Below, one piece after another: positions 30,601 through 35,900 of a stretch of 42,838 nucleotides of DNA. Each line of letters starts with the position of its first letter. Position 1 is the first letter of the stretch. Made by a program: the position numbers and the translations under genes. This DNA comes from DATMRF01 sp035566435 (GTDB lineage Bacteria; Verrucomicrobiota; Verrucomicrobiia; Limisphaerales; UBA8199), in NCBI GenBank assembly GCA_035566435.1, contig DATMRF010000061.1:1-42838 (forward strand). The letters run 5' to 3'. The notes below the pieces were generated by a model. That model saw only the letters and a program-made list of their open reading frames with translations. It made no database searches and was not told the DNA's origin.

Positions 30601-32964
30601 GTGTTCCGTCAATTCGGCGCGCTGCACACGGTCTTCGTTCAAGGCGGAGACGGCGAGGATACGCTGGACTTCTCGGGCCAGATTCCGAGCCAGGCCGGCG
30701 CCAACTTCACGGCGGCAGTGGCCATCGACATTTCATTCCTCAACGCCACCCAGACCGTGGCGCCGGGCCTGCTGGCCCTTCACCTGGTGGGCGCGGGATC
30801 CGGCACCACGCCAGATATTGAAGATATCATCGGCAGCGCTGGCGGCGGCGTATACGTCGGCAACTCCCTCGACAACGTCTTCACGATTACCGGTGGAGTG
30901 AACAACATGAACGGCACCGGCGGCTCGAACACTATCGTCGCCACCGCCGACGCCAACATGACGCTGACCAACGGTTCGCTGGCGATCGGCGCTAATAATA
31001 GTCTCATCGCCAATTTCCAGACCGCCAGGCTGACCGGCGGCGCGACCCTCGTTCACACGATTGATGCCTCCGCCTTCACCGGCACCACCGTGCTCCAGGC
31101 CGGCCCCATGGGCGACACGCTCATTGGCGGGACCGGCACTAATACGTTTATCGACGGGCCAGGCAACGACATCCTGCGCGGCGGGTCGGGCAACAACACC
31201 TACGTGTTCAACGTGGACGTGCCGCAGGGCCAGGACACGATCACCCAGGCGCCCGGCGGTATCAATACCCTCGACTTCTCCGCTGCCCGGAGCACTGGGG
31301 TCACGGTCAATCTGGCGGGCGGCACGCAGCAGGTTGCCCCGAACCTGCAATTGACGCTGCCGGCGAACAGCATCCAGGACGTCATCGGCACGCCGCAAAT
31401 TGATTACCTGACCGGCAATACGCTCAACAACAGCTTCACCGGCAACGGCGGCGCGGACGTCATCGTCGGCGGCGGCAGCGGCAGCAATGCCGTTTTGGCC
31501 ACCGGTGACAACGATTACGTGCTGACGGACAGTTCCTTGACCACGCTTCGCTCCAACGCATTCCTCACGGCGGCGGACATCACCGACGTCGCCGCGTTTA
31601 TCGCCCGGCTCCAGAACGATGCCAATCCGAACACCGCCCCGGTCTCCCAATTCCTGTGGAGCCAATTCTCGCCGGGGATCCAGGCCGTGCTGACGAACGC
31701 CAGCCTGCCGCTAAGCCAGCGCAAGGACACGCTGGTGGCGGCGCTCAACCAGGTGCTGCAGGGCGGGTCGATCTACAACGTCGCCCGGTTTGCCGGCGTG
31801 AGCCTCAGTGCTCAAACCAACTCCCTGCTGGGCGCGAACCCGCAGGGTGACGTGCTGGTCCTGCTCAATCGCTTCCTCCTCTCGGATACGTACCCCGCCC
31901 GTGTGCTCGCCAATCACGACCCGTTGTATTCCCTGCTCGACATCCGCGACCCGGTGGCGTTCGTTGCGCGCCTCCAGAGCGATCCCAATCCGAACACCGC
32001 TCCTATCTCGCAATTCCTCTGGAGCCAGTTCTCGCCGGCGACACAAACCGCGCTGACCACCGGCACGCCAAGCCAGCGGGCGGTGGCTCTGGTCAATGCG
32101 CTCAACCAATTGCTGCTGGGGAACTCGCTCTTCGATGTCACCCGGTTCATGAACGTGCTGCTCAGCGCGCAGACCACTATGCTTTTGGGCCAAAACCCAA
32201 CCGGCGCCAATCTCATCCGCCTCAACCGCTTCCTGCTGGTGGATACGTATCGGGGCGACCTCGCGGTGAGCCTCACCAACATCCAATTCGGTGTGCTGAC
32301 CGGCGGAGCCAGCAACAACATCATTGATGCCGGCGACTTCGACCACGGCGGGTTGGGCGGGGTGTACCTCTTCGGCATGGACGGCAACGACACTCTCATC
32401 GGCGGCTACGGCAACGATTATCTGGACGGCGGCAACGGCAACGACAAGCTTTACGGCGGGGCGGGCTCGAACGTGCTGGTCGGCGGTGCGGGCGACGATC
32501 TGCTCAATCCGACGGGTTACTTCAACCCGGCATACGGCACGGCCGGCATCAGCGTGCTGATCGGCGGCACGGGCAACGACACTTACTCCTTCGACCTGAG
32601 CACGCTCAAGCCTACGGCGGCCAATCCCACACCACCTAATCCGACGGTTTACGTGCTCGAGCAGCCCGGCGAAGGGTACAACGATACCATCACCGGCCTG
32701 GGCACCGCCGGCATCAGTGTCAACCTCACCGCGGCGACGCAATACTTCTATCTCAACCTGCTGACCAATACGGTCCAGAGCTCGACGACCGCGCCCGTCG
32801 GATTGAATTACCAGATGCTCCTCACGCTGGATATGAGCGCACCGGCAGTGAGCTTCTATCGCAATCTCCTTACCAACGGCCTGCAATTTGTCTCAGGCCC
32901 CAACACACAATTACTCCTCAGCTTGCCGCCGATTTTACCAGGTGGGGTGGAAAATGCGCCGTAA
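12661..32964 (+). CDS. Giant surface protein with LEPR-xLL-like motif, Calx-beta and RTX-type repeats
   Basis: One uninterrupted frame of 6767 codons. Residues 20-30 (LEPLEQRCLLS) match the LEPR-xLL-type N-terminal motif of very large planctomycete and verrucomicrobial exported proteins; no classical signal peptide is seen. Next come a serine/threonine-rich stretch, a beta-rich domain (about 165-280), six tandem beta repeats of about 120-130 residues (about 543-1320), and a long low-similarity region with two EF-hand-like loops (starting at 2792 and 3158). Then follow RTX-type GGxGNDxI repeats (about 3300-3596), SdrD-B-like domains (about 3604, 4748, 4956), roughly six Calx-beta domains (3737-5190) and a second RTX-rich section (about 5190-6620). 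Five copies of an unrecognised 105-residue module interrupt these domains. The architecture suggests a calcium-stabilised adhesin or matrix protein. The ATG follows AAGA with no strong ribosome site, but the motif position supports it. No catalytic domain was recognised. Confidence 0.9.
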   Translation: MAQRFQERVNGSSAKRQFELEPLEQRCLLSGGVAAVAASPLISHTLLVAAETQTDSTRPAQEINACDPAAGVGSILPSGSPTPTAQTASAQATSTGSTDAVAQGKEGTSQSVTASSAETQTGPGSQSANITISSGQSQVDGSPATEQLTQTLTAANGPPSAQATLGQGNSPAILNLAAFSQGPNDTTTIHLGGAAGPGVSPDGYDQLNVEGLAHLDGTLQIQLSNGFVPQPGQKFKVFTWGSRSGQFANWLGTAGIPGHPDYYFLPIYNAHDLTLEVIDDPNISPGASTAIQNGLNTLSQIGTLLNNVGSFAQNIPLIGDKLSSFIDSGSAISHVIAQQIQTLLSGGPTAEAAVTSFIQGWDGTNVAGFQIKVDGVLGHYDATGTGPFWWDMTLEITPAAISKTLQSVLGGALGAVFGSAPSVQVNGKLTVNMSFGYDSVFFVKLDHMTAEADVSVSGLNGFPFQLSPPGGPVSMNVTNGSVTLAASITATPDASILTANATTGARIEMATLTSMAASSTATSNAFNLAKTSSLNASFTLNGNITFGGISLTGTTMVQIQSSDLFSGAAPAVTVVVDSSLTVMGQTLTGTFTFKQTATETDLEATGVTLNLMVGAQRVLQATGSGEFALVGSGLAGTLSLTLTQGPNIPGLTLTGTTLNLALNTSSTAVATVDGNAVNLPAGPYYRVSGHATLGLSTPSANLTADFDFEPNGSNEVDVGIANLSFYFDNGTSNLLSLTNGSGAFVILAAGVYGTAGATVNLTVPGVTLEGTFNVLMNTTGSSQTAKSVTVNGTALNIPALLAGPYLQVQATGATPGTHAQLTVLGIPMMGDFLFENKTTNASHKVVTVAAANVSFGLGTVTNNLVSISNGSAAFIISANGVAGQGTVTVGVSAPGVTLSGTFGVAVNQTNGAVNETVTIGGSPVTVNLPAGPYLQVSGTGITLGFLGITVTGDFSFEQKTTTTNTQLVTVVANNVGFNFGTSLITATGGSGFFVLNDSGIVGQGSITINIGAFGGFSHTFNWAFNSTDPALDQTVTVDGIQHVLNQVDGPFNQLSLGSPVTLSITAGGQTQSIGVTGLVLTLDSAHNDVLVGVSGLSTTVGTSGVTLHVGGGTGAFVINSSGVAGLVNIDSTTVTLGGVAAGVALTATHLQLQFNNTGADVAPVSVPVDNNPADNVTVQFTGAYYHNYLSVSGAASFGLTFGPITINVGGNFAFETPGAGQFKVGATDLLFDLKLGSGPSAFTVASFNHGSGAFLINASGLAGSISGLQFQTGVISMSGTIELKVNTTSSPVNTTVTTAVGTTIINQADVTGVPNDPIPANIFKVYVNGNLRVGSVSFPFNFYVVYDSGSGQFQLWKTSPNTELVAVQSDGTILTPGLSLPSLLDFAQPGGFDLVSMLKQLGMWLDTFRSSTLFDTQIPFTGGKTLGDAFDWTQAFINSIYSKMVSVEVQSPGIGTNGQLATPLPGGTATFQVTLGTDSNPGSPVTVNVPGLPFFLVGSQLTDAQVQSFIAPLMSAFVTAGINTDTNVSNQNNRLVARENAAGGLVIALQDSEVSKGTKLTITSTAGAMAPLGFGAAAINQVATLTQRYPTDNSNSRYPSFFSALATALGLGPVNYDPARQVYTFSLNLNQSFTTQDLFGSSSIPFNWSADLGPIASASLSGALSFSATVGLTGTLGFDLTAQDVPRVLSTTQVPVPVNGRINTDAHFTIYLNDDPSNVSAHPVGGGALTLTASSTASDSSVDDLAAKFNALFGTITLSRTDYPWLPSPTMTLDQVLIAQKADTELAISAKPGMLGIVNRIAITSASNDSFATELGFGNQSNSTGTMFLSASNSNIKGLFLDNASLSGDLTITTPTTISGSLSLGFVKVATNGGVLGTYTINSDGTTSTSPLHVGLSLHDQTTNSSRFYLSDLMNGTSSVNILNMVVPSFTGSLLLQLNNISVSGLGFSLPLSSAQISLFIPDIKNVDFNPNPYDATSNKEGLFITYPSLGDLSDLSNLNFSSIVQALQGIAQSLSQLSGFGFLNQKLPIIDMSVNDLIGYAAKFADLINAVSNGGGQSLQDIVSSLQTQIDQLFHLSPNVLQIILDNDGLTPSSLVTGGGTVSAPATASINPNGDNNAFNVTASANGTILNNSFIHIVGSSDVNGTSANVSWDSRSKMLTIKINPGQTTTQSIVDAINNAHTADPTNFPWIAAKPGTDNSKPDDGSGTFTTLSLEFKLNYTAAYANTLPFHLDLAQLLSQVGGSNAGLQALLNGVSALVQADASGTLTVSAGAALTLDFGLDLSNAANIRPFFYDDTGVVLTARVVGTNLSLSLTVGSVAGIQIQNGSVTLDGDGDPSTTPKTQPTPDNGAQFSLTLRDTDGTGRHYFDSNFFSTDNINIQLAAGVSAVLPVFATIGGVLVPLGATTIDPTTGYPHNDLVINIPDLARFFGLSLASSNTAVVRFIGPNNDMSITAPSSVKDFSVVLQSGSTAANFDPGTNTLTLTIQDGVTTGTALQTAIQAISTPSSGWTVALLDNDPGNINNSTPAHNDGSGTITSDSIKLVAPDFSSLFSNLDFCTILASATGPLLKGLDTLLGKLEDGINSIVSNVDLPLIGKGLSGAADFIQNFRSGLLAELEKDVQDASGDGLTAVQNAIKKAFWNSLGPGGLNLLVDVATGNPLDISKGYDQLNVTLDCNTGLLVKLRLAKELDLVDTSGNPIAFNIGVPGFGLQGNINVKVALGFDLRFGFGVSPQDGFFFDTSNNPALKLYFKVTLPNTHFTGQLLFLQLDMADDTTTPSVFSGQFTVDFTDPNNDGKLTWAELTSGGTSIGDLFHPQLAADALVNLDLAASFGGNTAFPRVLAQFHLHWHFDVANGAGEPQISFNNIELDLGSFISNFLGPILSKIQSVTKPLQPIIDVATARIPILSDLAGHTITLLDLAQLFGLLEPSTVDFIKDVGQVITLINDIQGIGQGDILIPFGSFTLSGGSDGQMDQVAPTGPNSINLQQSILNDPDPGLSSQYQSAAAGFAGDLGSTKNFSIPIFDHPSQLFNLFIGKPVGLIEWRMPQFKFTFTYTQQIPIYPPLYAQFGGGIGATINIGFGYDTFGIQEFISDPKKNAVDLLDGFYVITNDTNGKPQPALTLTGEIFAGADISLVIVEVGVRGGVSATVNFYWNDNSDNDGKMRVSEIIANALEDPRCIFNIQGSISLFLEAYLKIDLFFFSIDKTWRFATITLVSFDLTCPEPVLGEMSGGTLTLNMGPLASQRQVDDTSDGNETFVVRHISGSASNETVQVTWAQHTQTFTGVSEVDANCGQGDNVLDLRGVLSTCNLTGGPGTNTIYLSDGPNSTCNGGSGPATIYASKATTATGVVIHGGDGNDVITAGTEAITIYGDGGSDTITGSTGNDPGVDHLYGGAGDDNITAGNRQTYIDGGDGNDTIHGGSGLEFILGGAGDDTIYCGASDNIVNGGDGNDVIYGGAGNDLLIGGNGDNTIYGNAGSDLIIGNNVATVAGKAVTEANWTALNAAVDNMASNGIGLTGVSGPTDTSSGNCFLVGGGGSDVIFGGGGNNIIYGGNFLTPGQTSVITEDGNNFITGGPGNDTIFGDDAMGKAEDRNTGIAIKSSVWADTNGNHIRDSSEKGLGGVNVWLYKQSTIINTALPVGTGALAMTTTDVDGSFQFVGLDPNGYKMVFSLPSSLNFTLVLNPGNVDISTTDSDAVDTVFAGSVHAGVTAPFTVGFNTTYKAVSAGYTGNPVISVSNASVAQSNSTETQMVFNVTLSGTAFSGTTAVPVEVDYFTADGNSVNPLLNATAGHGDYVPTVGSQDVIFKPGESSKQITILVNSSDTYKPNQQFRLEVSAKQLNPDGSTSPLNVNGSAGTVTALGTIFNTVPVPAISISDWNPRGATPQFVSDDFINFADFRQKLVSQVGPVSAYLWSQFSAADQQTLQSATASQTQQTQVLISELNTILAAPSIYTPSRFASITLSVQTSALLATSPIGDALVLLNRLLLQDAYPTDLAKTIAGATEGDTAMFVVTLSNPSENTVTVDWNTDTSLLSDAQPNPAVDAAIPSPLPHASFVMGQGTVTFQPGETTQVVTVQTLANNYHEGDSSFWVNLSNSTYASITDPRGWGVIPDKDPAPTVTLVPVVPRSPTDPFTTDVTKDPSSPVAVNFYIQVSAASGLPVTVTWATSPGTAVEGRGSQDPDVGDLPDYVGVPTSTSPAGDGQWVFAPGASLSKMITVWVNPTKPYTHPTDTKNFFVNLLSADNATIAATPANQTNHDTVVIHQAVATTDAGPWSVFFDSPSYDVTEPATGSIPFTFNVEHTPGSSQAVAVVTIANGTAINGVDYTAVYRQLVRFGPNELSKQITINILADGLADGNETVLLSLNNPTGGPVRAQPSSAVITIHEANTTAWIEGPLKGSTSLALSDIQNFNGLVFLLALHVDQVSLFLWNSFSASLQAEISAPDAALPANLTAALNTIIQGPSIYTPARFAAVVLSPVSQDWVAHPPTLGNDVQEFNRWLLTDAYSSVGLFTQPNPALQTSDFTDFNGLVSKLASHTDPVSNYLWGLFSVSLQNEIMTPDSALQGNLTTALNNILLGPSIYSQAVFGAVTLSSVTNDWLMRNPTVIENRLEMNRWLLANAYPDQIGLPVYGFAEGTSAIPNTFANHNFTVYLTAPAGPSGVAFSFQSVDLSARSAAGPDQDFQAVSGVVFIPAGTDHNTIAVPVQEDAVAEPNETFAVRLINSTGPTIDTNASAAVATIFDDDLTTITGTIFYDTNGNGYQDLNDPAMPGVKVDITYYLNGVAQPVETVTTDANGNYTAMVALGQVSLAIESNTVTSPIPGLGGAGSTYHVTTHNDTQSVNYQGIVGLPGFADIGYQINTTPTVNKSTAKDAGRGGTDNTIYGGPGSDTIQVGNGFNHIVGGYWYSATDSNIPINSSPTHSYDVTVHVQTSGLPIQYSNGAGPIWYIDPADLKLGGAISGQIWIGTPATLFMQDVVVTLMDCNGNQVDSQTAHNGTYSFTHLYDPSSGPASEYLVRFDLPSGYIFLAPGPNNDVQFGNLTHEVNISSGTPTATLNAGITPGGVALGGGQYKFQFTQPSYITSDTIANNVLTVTIQRGNSFQPAAIVFDTEAATAVAGVDYVAVFHTLIQFNVGESEKTVSISILQTNNLFNCAAPKYFNLVLRDPTGRPMASAPVFLTGPTVSDDDTITAGSGWNIVLGDSGIIPAPTIIANSSSLSNIIYTGGVGNDVIDAGTGPDFVNAGPGNDTIYADAGFNTIQGGAGNDTIYVGMDTESIDGGDGFNTIISNRDVPYINLTASGINATLTLGVDNTVPGILSTHNLKNIQMAELFGGPSNNTFDITNWVGSAFIVGNGGTDTLLLNTTQALKLKDATSAEANLYYSLYGFYKDATVSLASGGQYDLSALQNVFITLGGGAGGVTADASGYSRPVTFQDMQGNDTLIGGSANDTFLLNAGLSLGTETITGNGGTDSLDFSTSTVGVMADLSQVGVVQTVSPGLKLKLTDQLENITGSRFADTLTGDSLNNIINGGIGTDTLIAGTGNDTFPFDCDTPLGSKTIVTIGAPGFNTLDFSGTQTQPITIDLAVLGVPQVVNPNLTITVQGVGIRQVFGGTFMNTPGTFSNTIRGNSSGDTLHGGPFDDLLQGRSGNDILDGRGGHNMLIGGGGVDTVLAQGDTNFTLTNTLLTQSDGTTDSLDGITLAILTGGVHANTFNITGWSGTATITGVKDPTNPLDDTLIAGANADFTLSDTSLDSPSFFAPIALSGIDIAILTTGVGGHTLDASNFSGEVTLNGGDGNDTFILGGGLQSHAVVNGGLGTNALIENYTGVVPDINFTVQDTNLLAIINPTAVHPIQRMDAFTNIQSLTLTGGAAINTYDISGWHGANLTLNGSGIVNTLTAQQAVPGTVTLTDTSLVMPSSGSITLNNIRRAVITGTVGDDILDASGYSGVAILHGGAGNDTLIAGSGLDLLDGGPGNDRFVFRQFGALHTVFVQGGDGEDTLDFSGQIPSQAGANFTAAVAIDISFLNATQTVAPGLLALHLVGAGSGTTPDIEDIIGSAGGGVYVGNSLDNVFTITGGVNNMNGTGGSNTIVATADANMTLTNGSLAIGANNSLIANFQTARLTGGATLVHTIDASAFTGTTVLQAGPMGDTLIGGTGTNTFIDGPGNDILRGGSGNNTYVFNVDVPQGQDTITQAPGGINTLDFSAARSTGVTVNLAGGTQQVAPNLQLTLPANSIQDVIGTPQIDYLTGNTLNNSFTGNGGADVIVGGGSGSNAVLATGDNDYVLTDSSLTTLRSNAFLTAADITDVAAFIARLQNDANPNTAPVSQFLWSQFSPGIQAVLTNASLPLSQRKDTLVAALNQVLQGGSIYNVARFAGVSLSAQTNSLLGANPQGDVLVLLNRFLLSDTYPARVLANHDPLYSLLDIRDPVAFVARLQSDPNPNTAPISQFLWSQFSPATQTALTTGTPSQRAVALVNALNQLLLGNSLFDVTRFMNVLLSAQTTMLLGQNPTGANLIRLNRFLLVDTYRGDLAVSLTNIQFGVLTGGASNNIIDAGDFDHGGLGGVYLFGMDGNDTLIGGYGNDYLDGGNGNDKLYGGAGSNVLVGGAGDDLLNPTGYFNPAYGTAGISVLIGGTGNDTYSFDLSTLKPTAANPTPPNPTVYVLEQPGEGYNDTITGLGTAGISVNLTAATQYFYLNLLTNTVQSSTTAPVGLNYQMLLTLDMSAPAVSFYRNLLTNGLQFVSGPNTQLLLSLPPILPGGVENAP
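14287..16680 (+). repeat. Six tandem ~120-130-residue beta repeats in the giant gene
   Basis: Units begin near residues 543, 682, 803, 931, 1049 and 1182. Units two to five open with GPY or GPF and the sixth with GAY. They share a GDFxFE-type strand in the middle and then a GSGAFxI...GVAG segment, ending in a valine/asparagine-rich link. Spacing is 118-139 residues. Copies are diverged, so this is an old expansion of a beta-sandwich or solenoid unit. Confidence 0.75.
22560..23450 (+). repeat. RTX-type calcium-binding repeats, first block
   Basis: Glycine/aspartate nonapeptide repeats of the GGxGxDxxx type recur here, for example GGDGNDVI, GGAGDDNI, GGDGNDTI and GGAGNDLLIGG, at about residues 3300-3596. 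Such repeats fold as a calcium-filled beta-roll and are typical of secreted proteins. A block at about 5240 and the interrupted blocks to about 6620 are of the same kind. Confidence 0.85.
24340..24660 (+). repeat. Unrecognised 105-residue module, copy a
   Basis: Residues about 3894-4000 of the giant protein. Landmarks are PVSAYLWSQFS, then LNTILAAPSIY, RFASITLS and LLNRLLLQDAYP. It lies between PAISISD, the normal first strand of a Calx-beta domain, and ATEGDTAMFVVTLS, the normal continuation of that domain. So it looks inserted within a Calx-beta unit. Confidence 0.75.
25876..26193 (+). repeat. Unrecognised 105-residue module, copy b
   Basis: Residues about 4406-4511. Landmarks are VSLFLWNSFS, LNTIIQGPSIY, RFAAVVLS and FNRWLLTDAY. 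It follows directly after the end of a Calx-beta domain (AVITIHEAN) and is followed by copy c after a link of about a dozen residues. Confidence 0.72.
26229..26550 (+). repeat. Unrecognised 105-residue module, copy c
   Basis: Residues about 4523-4630. Landmarks are PVSNYLWGLFS, LNNILLGPSIY, VFGAVTLS and MNRWLLANAYP. It resembles copy b most, sharing the tryptophan in NRWLL. It ends directly before YGFAEGTS, the start of the next Calx-beta domain. Confidence 0.72.
28225..31560 (+). repeat. Second RTX-rich section with two further repeat types
   Basis: Nonapeptide GNDT-type repeats alternate with two longer units. One unit of about 60 residues has a TLTDTSL-like strand, then an LTGG-like turn and an IDAS- or ITGW-like end; about seven copies start near 28531, 29677, 29884, 30130, 30361, 30946 and 31501. 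The other has a TLDFS-like strand and a QTVxPGL-like strand, in four copies. The copy that starts at 31501 is split by modules d and e and resumes near 32268. Confidence 0.7.
31564..31905 (+). repeat. Unrecognised 105-residue module, copy d
   Basis: Residues about 6302-6415. Landmarks are PVSQFLWSQFSP, LNQVLQGGSIY, RFAGVSLS and LLNRFLLSDTYP. It interrupts the 60-residue repeat between LTDSSLTT and VSLTNIQF, together with copy e. At DNA level it is close to copy e around 31625-31680. Confidence 0.75.
31933..32262 (+). repeat. Unrecognised 105-residue module, copy e
   Basis: Residues about 6425-6534. Landmarks are PISQFLWSQFSP, LNQLLLGNSLF, RFMNVLLS and LNRFLLVDTY. Copies d and e share the NPNTAP stretch and look like a local tandem duplication. 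The host repeat resumes within a few residues of its end. Confidence 0.75.
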
Positions 32965-32992
32965 TGGAATTTACCAATGGAATAGACTGATT

Positions 32993-35900
32993 ATGAAAAC
33001 AAATTTGCATCGCCGGCGGTGGGGCGAATGGTGGCGCCGGACCGGGTTGAAGGCCTTCTTGTTCATAACTCGGTTCAGGGGCGCTCCACCCGTCAGCGCA
33101 CCGACCGCCATTGGTCCGAACCAATTCCTTCCTGCGGCCGCCTGTTTTCGCTTTGTAATTACGGGCGTGTTTGCCGGCCTCCTGCTGGCCGCCGCTCCGG
33201 TTGCGAACGCCCAGATCGCTAACGACGTTTGCACGGGCGCCATCAATCTGACCAGTGGCACGCCCTTCACGATGAGCACCGCCGGCGCTTCCTCCACGGG
33301 CGACCCCACACCGACCTGCCAGGCAAACTTTGGCGGCGGCGTCTGGTTTAAGTACACCCCGACGGGCAGCGGCCTGGTCACGGTCAGCACCTGCGGCAGT
33401 TCTTTTGACACCGTCGAGGAGGTGTACACCGGCACTTGCGCCGCGCTAACCCCGATCGCGTGCGACGACGACAACGGGCCCGCCTGCGCCGGCGTCCAAG
33501 CCAGCGTGAGTTTCTTCGGTACCGCGGGCCAGGTCTATTATATTCTGGCTGGCGGCTACAATAAGACCACCGGCACGTTGCAGATTGTGGCGGGCCTGGC
33601 CAACGACCAGTGCAGCGGGGCTATCCCCCTGGCGGCCTGCCAGCCCTACACCATGAGCACGGCCGACGCGACTTCGACCGGCGACCCAGCCCCAACCTGC
33701 CAAACGACTTTCGGCAAAGGCGTGTGGTTCAGTTACCAGCCGTCAAGTCCCGGGCGAGTTACGTTCAGCACGTGCGGCAGCTCGTTTGATACCGTGGTGC
33801 AAGTGTACACCGGCGGTTGCGGGAATTCTATACCCGTTGCCGGCGGCTGCGACGATGACAACGGGCCGGTCTGCTCCGGCGTGACGGCGAGCGTGACGAT
33901 CACCGGCGCGGTCGGCACCGTTTACTACATCCTGGTGGGAGGTTACAACAGCGCGAGCGGTACGCTGCAAATGAGCGTCCTGCTTCCCGACCCGATGATT
34001 ACCTGCCCGGCCAACCTCGTCTTCAACACCGACCCCGGAACGTGCAGCAAGAGCAATGTGACCTACAGCGCGACGGCGACCGAAAATTGCACCAACCTGC
34101 CGGTTGCCTTCAACCCGCCGAGCGGTTCGACCTTCCCCAAAGGCACCAATACGGTGACCGCCATCGCGACGGATGCCACGGGCAAGAATGCAGTGTGCTT
34201 CTTCACCGTGACGGTGCTCGATAACCAGGCGCCACGGCTTATTTGCCCGACCAATATGGTGGTCGGTACCGACCCTGGCACGTGCAGCAAGAGCAACGTC
34301 ACCTACACCGCCACGGCGACCGACAACTGCGATGCCAGCGTGCTGCTGTACTTTTCGCCGCCCAGCGGTTCAACTTTCGCCAAGGGCACGAATACCGTGC
34401 TGTGTTTCGCGTCGGACTCGGCGGGAAACGGCACCAACTGCAGCTTCACGGTGACCGTCCTGGACACCCAGCCGCCGCAAATCGCCTGCCCGGGCAACCT
34501 GACGTTCCTCGTTGACCCCGGAACCTGCAGCAAGAGCAAAGTGACTTACTTCGCGACCGCCACCGATAATTGCGACCAAGGCGTGCCGGTGGTCTTTTCG
34601 CCGCCGAGCGGTTCGACCTTCCCGAAGGGAACGAACATCGTGCGTGTCTCGGCTACCGACTCATCGGGAAACACCGGCACCTGCGCCTTCACGGTGACCG
34701 TGCTCGACTATATCTCCCTCCAGTGCCAAACCGACCGCGTGGTAGCTGCTACTTCCACGGCGGGCGCGGTCCTGCGCTATTCCGTCGTCGCCTCGGATAA
34801 TTGCGACCCAACTCTGTCGCTCACTTCCAGTCCGCCGGCCGGTTCGACCCTGCCATACGGCACAACTCCGGTTGCCTGTATCGCGAGCACCGCCAGCGGC
34901 AACAACACGGTTTGCGGCTTCAATGTGACGGTCGTGACCCCTTCCTGCTGCCAGGGAAAATTCTGGAGCCTGACGGATACCAGCAGCCCGGGGAACCGTT
35001 ATGGCCACGCGATGGCTTACGATAGCGTGCGTGGGCGGGTGGTCCTCTTCGGCGGCAGCGGCGTCGGCGGCCTCCTCGGCGACACCTGGGAATGGAATGG
35101 CCTTACGTGGACCTTGATGGCCACCTCGGGCCCTAGCCCGCGCGTTTTCACGGCCATGGCTTACGACGATCGCATCGGTCGCACCATTCTGTTTGGCGGC
35201 CAGGCGGTGAGTGGCTCCGTTTTGAACGATACCTGGTCCTGGGATGGGACTTCCTGGCAGCAAGTGGGCGGCCCCGTTCCTCCGCCGCCACGCCAGGCCC
35301 ACGCGATGGCCTTCGACAGCGCGCGCAAACGAACTGTGCTCTTCGGCGGTATTAGTTCCGCCACCACTGCCCTGGGTGACTTGTGGGAATTTGACGGCGC
35401 GCAATGGCTTTCCGTTACTCTTGGGGCGGTGAGTCCCGGCGCGCGTGCCGGCCATGTGATGGCTTACGGCAGCGCCCAGGCCCAGTTGCTGCTGTTTGGC
35501 GGCACGCCCGATGGCAAGGCGTTCCTGGGCGATACCTGGAAATGGGACGGCGCCAACTGGACCCTCTTGGCCAGCAACGGCCCCGGTCCGCGTGAGTTCT
35601 CCGCCCTCGCCTACAACGACAATTGCGACGCCGCCGTCCTTTTTGGCGGGTTGCAGGGCACTAATTACCTCAGTGATACCTGGGAATGGAGCGGCACCGC
35701 GTGGACCCTGACCGGGACCAACAACCCCTTTGCCCGCGCCGCTCACGCGATGGCTCACGACAGCGCAAACGGGTCCACGGTTCTGTTTGGCGGCACCAGC
35801 AGCCAGGGGACCCTCGGGGATACCCACCTCTACGGCCCGTCCCAAACCCCGCCCCAAATCGTCTCCACCTACGCCGCCTGCAACGAGAACCGACTCGTCA

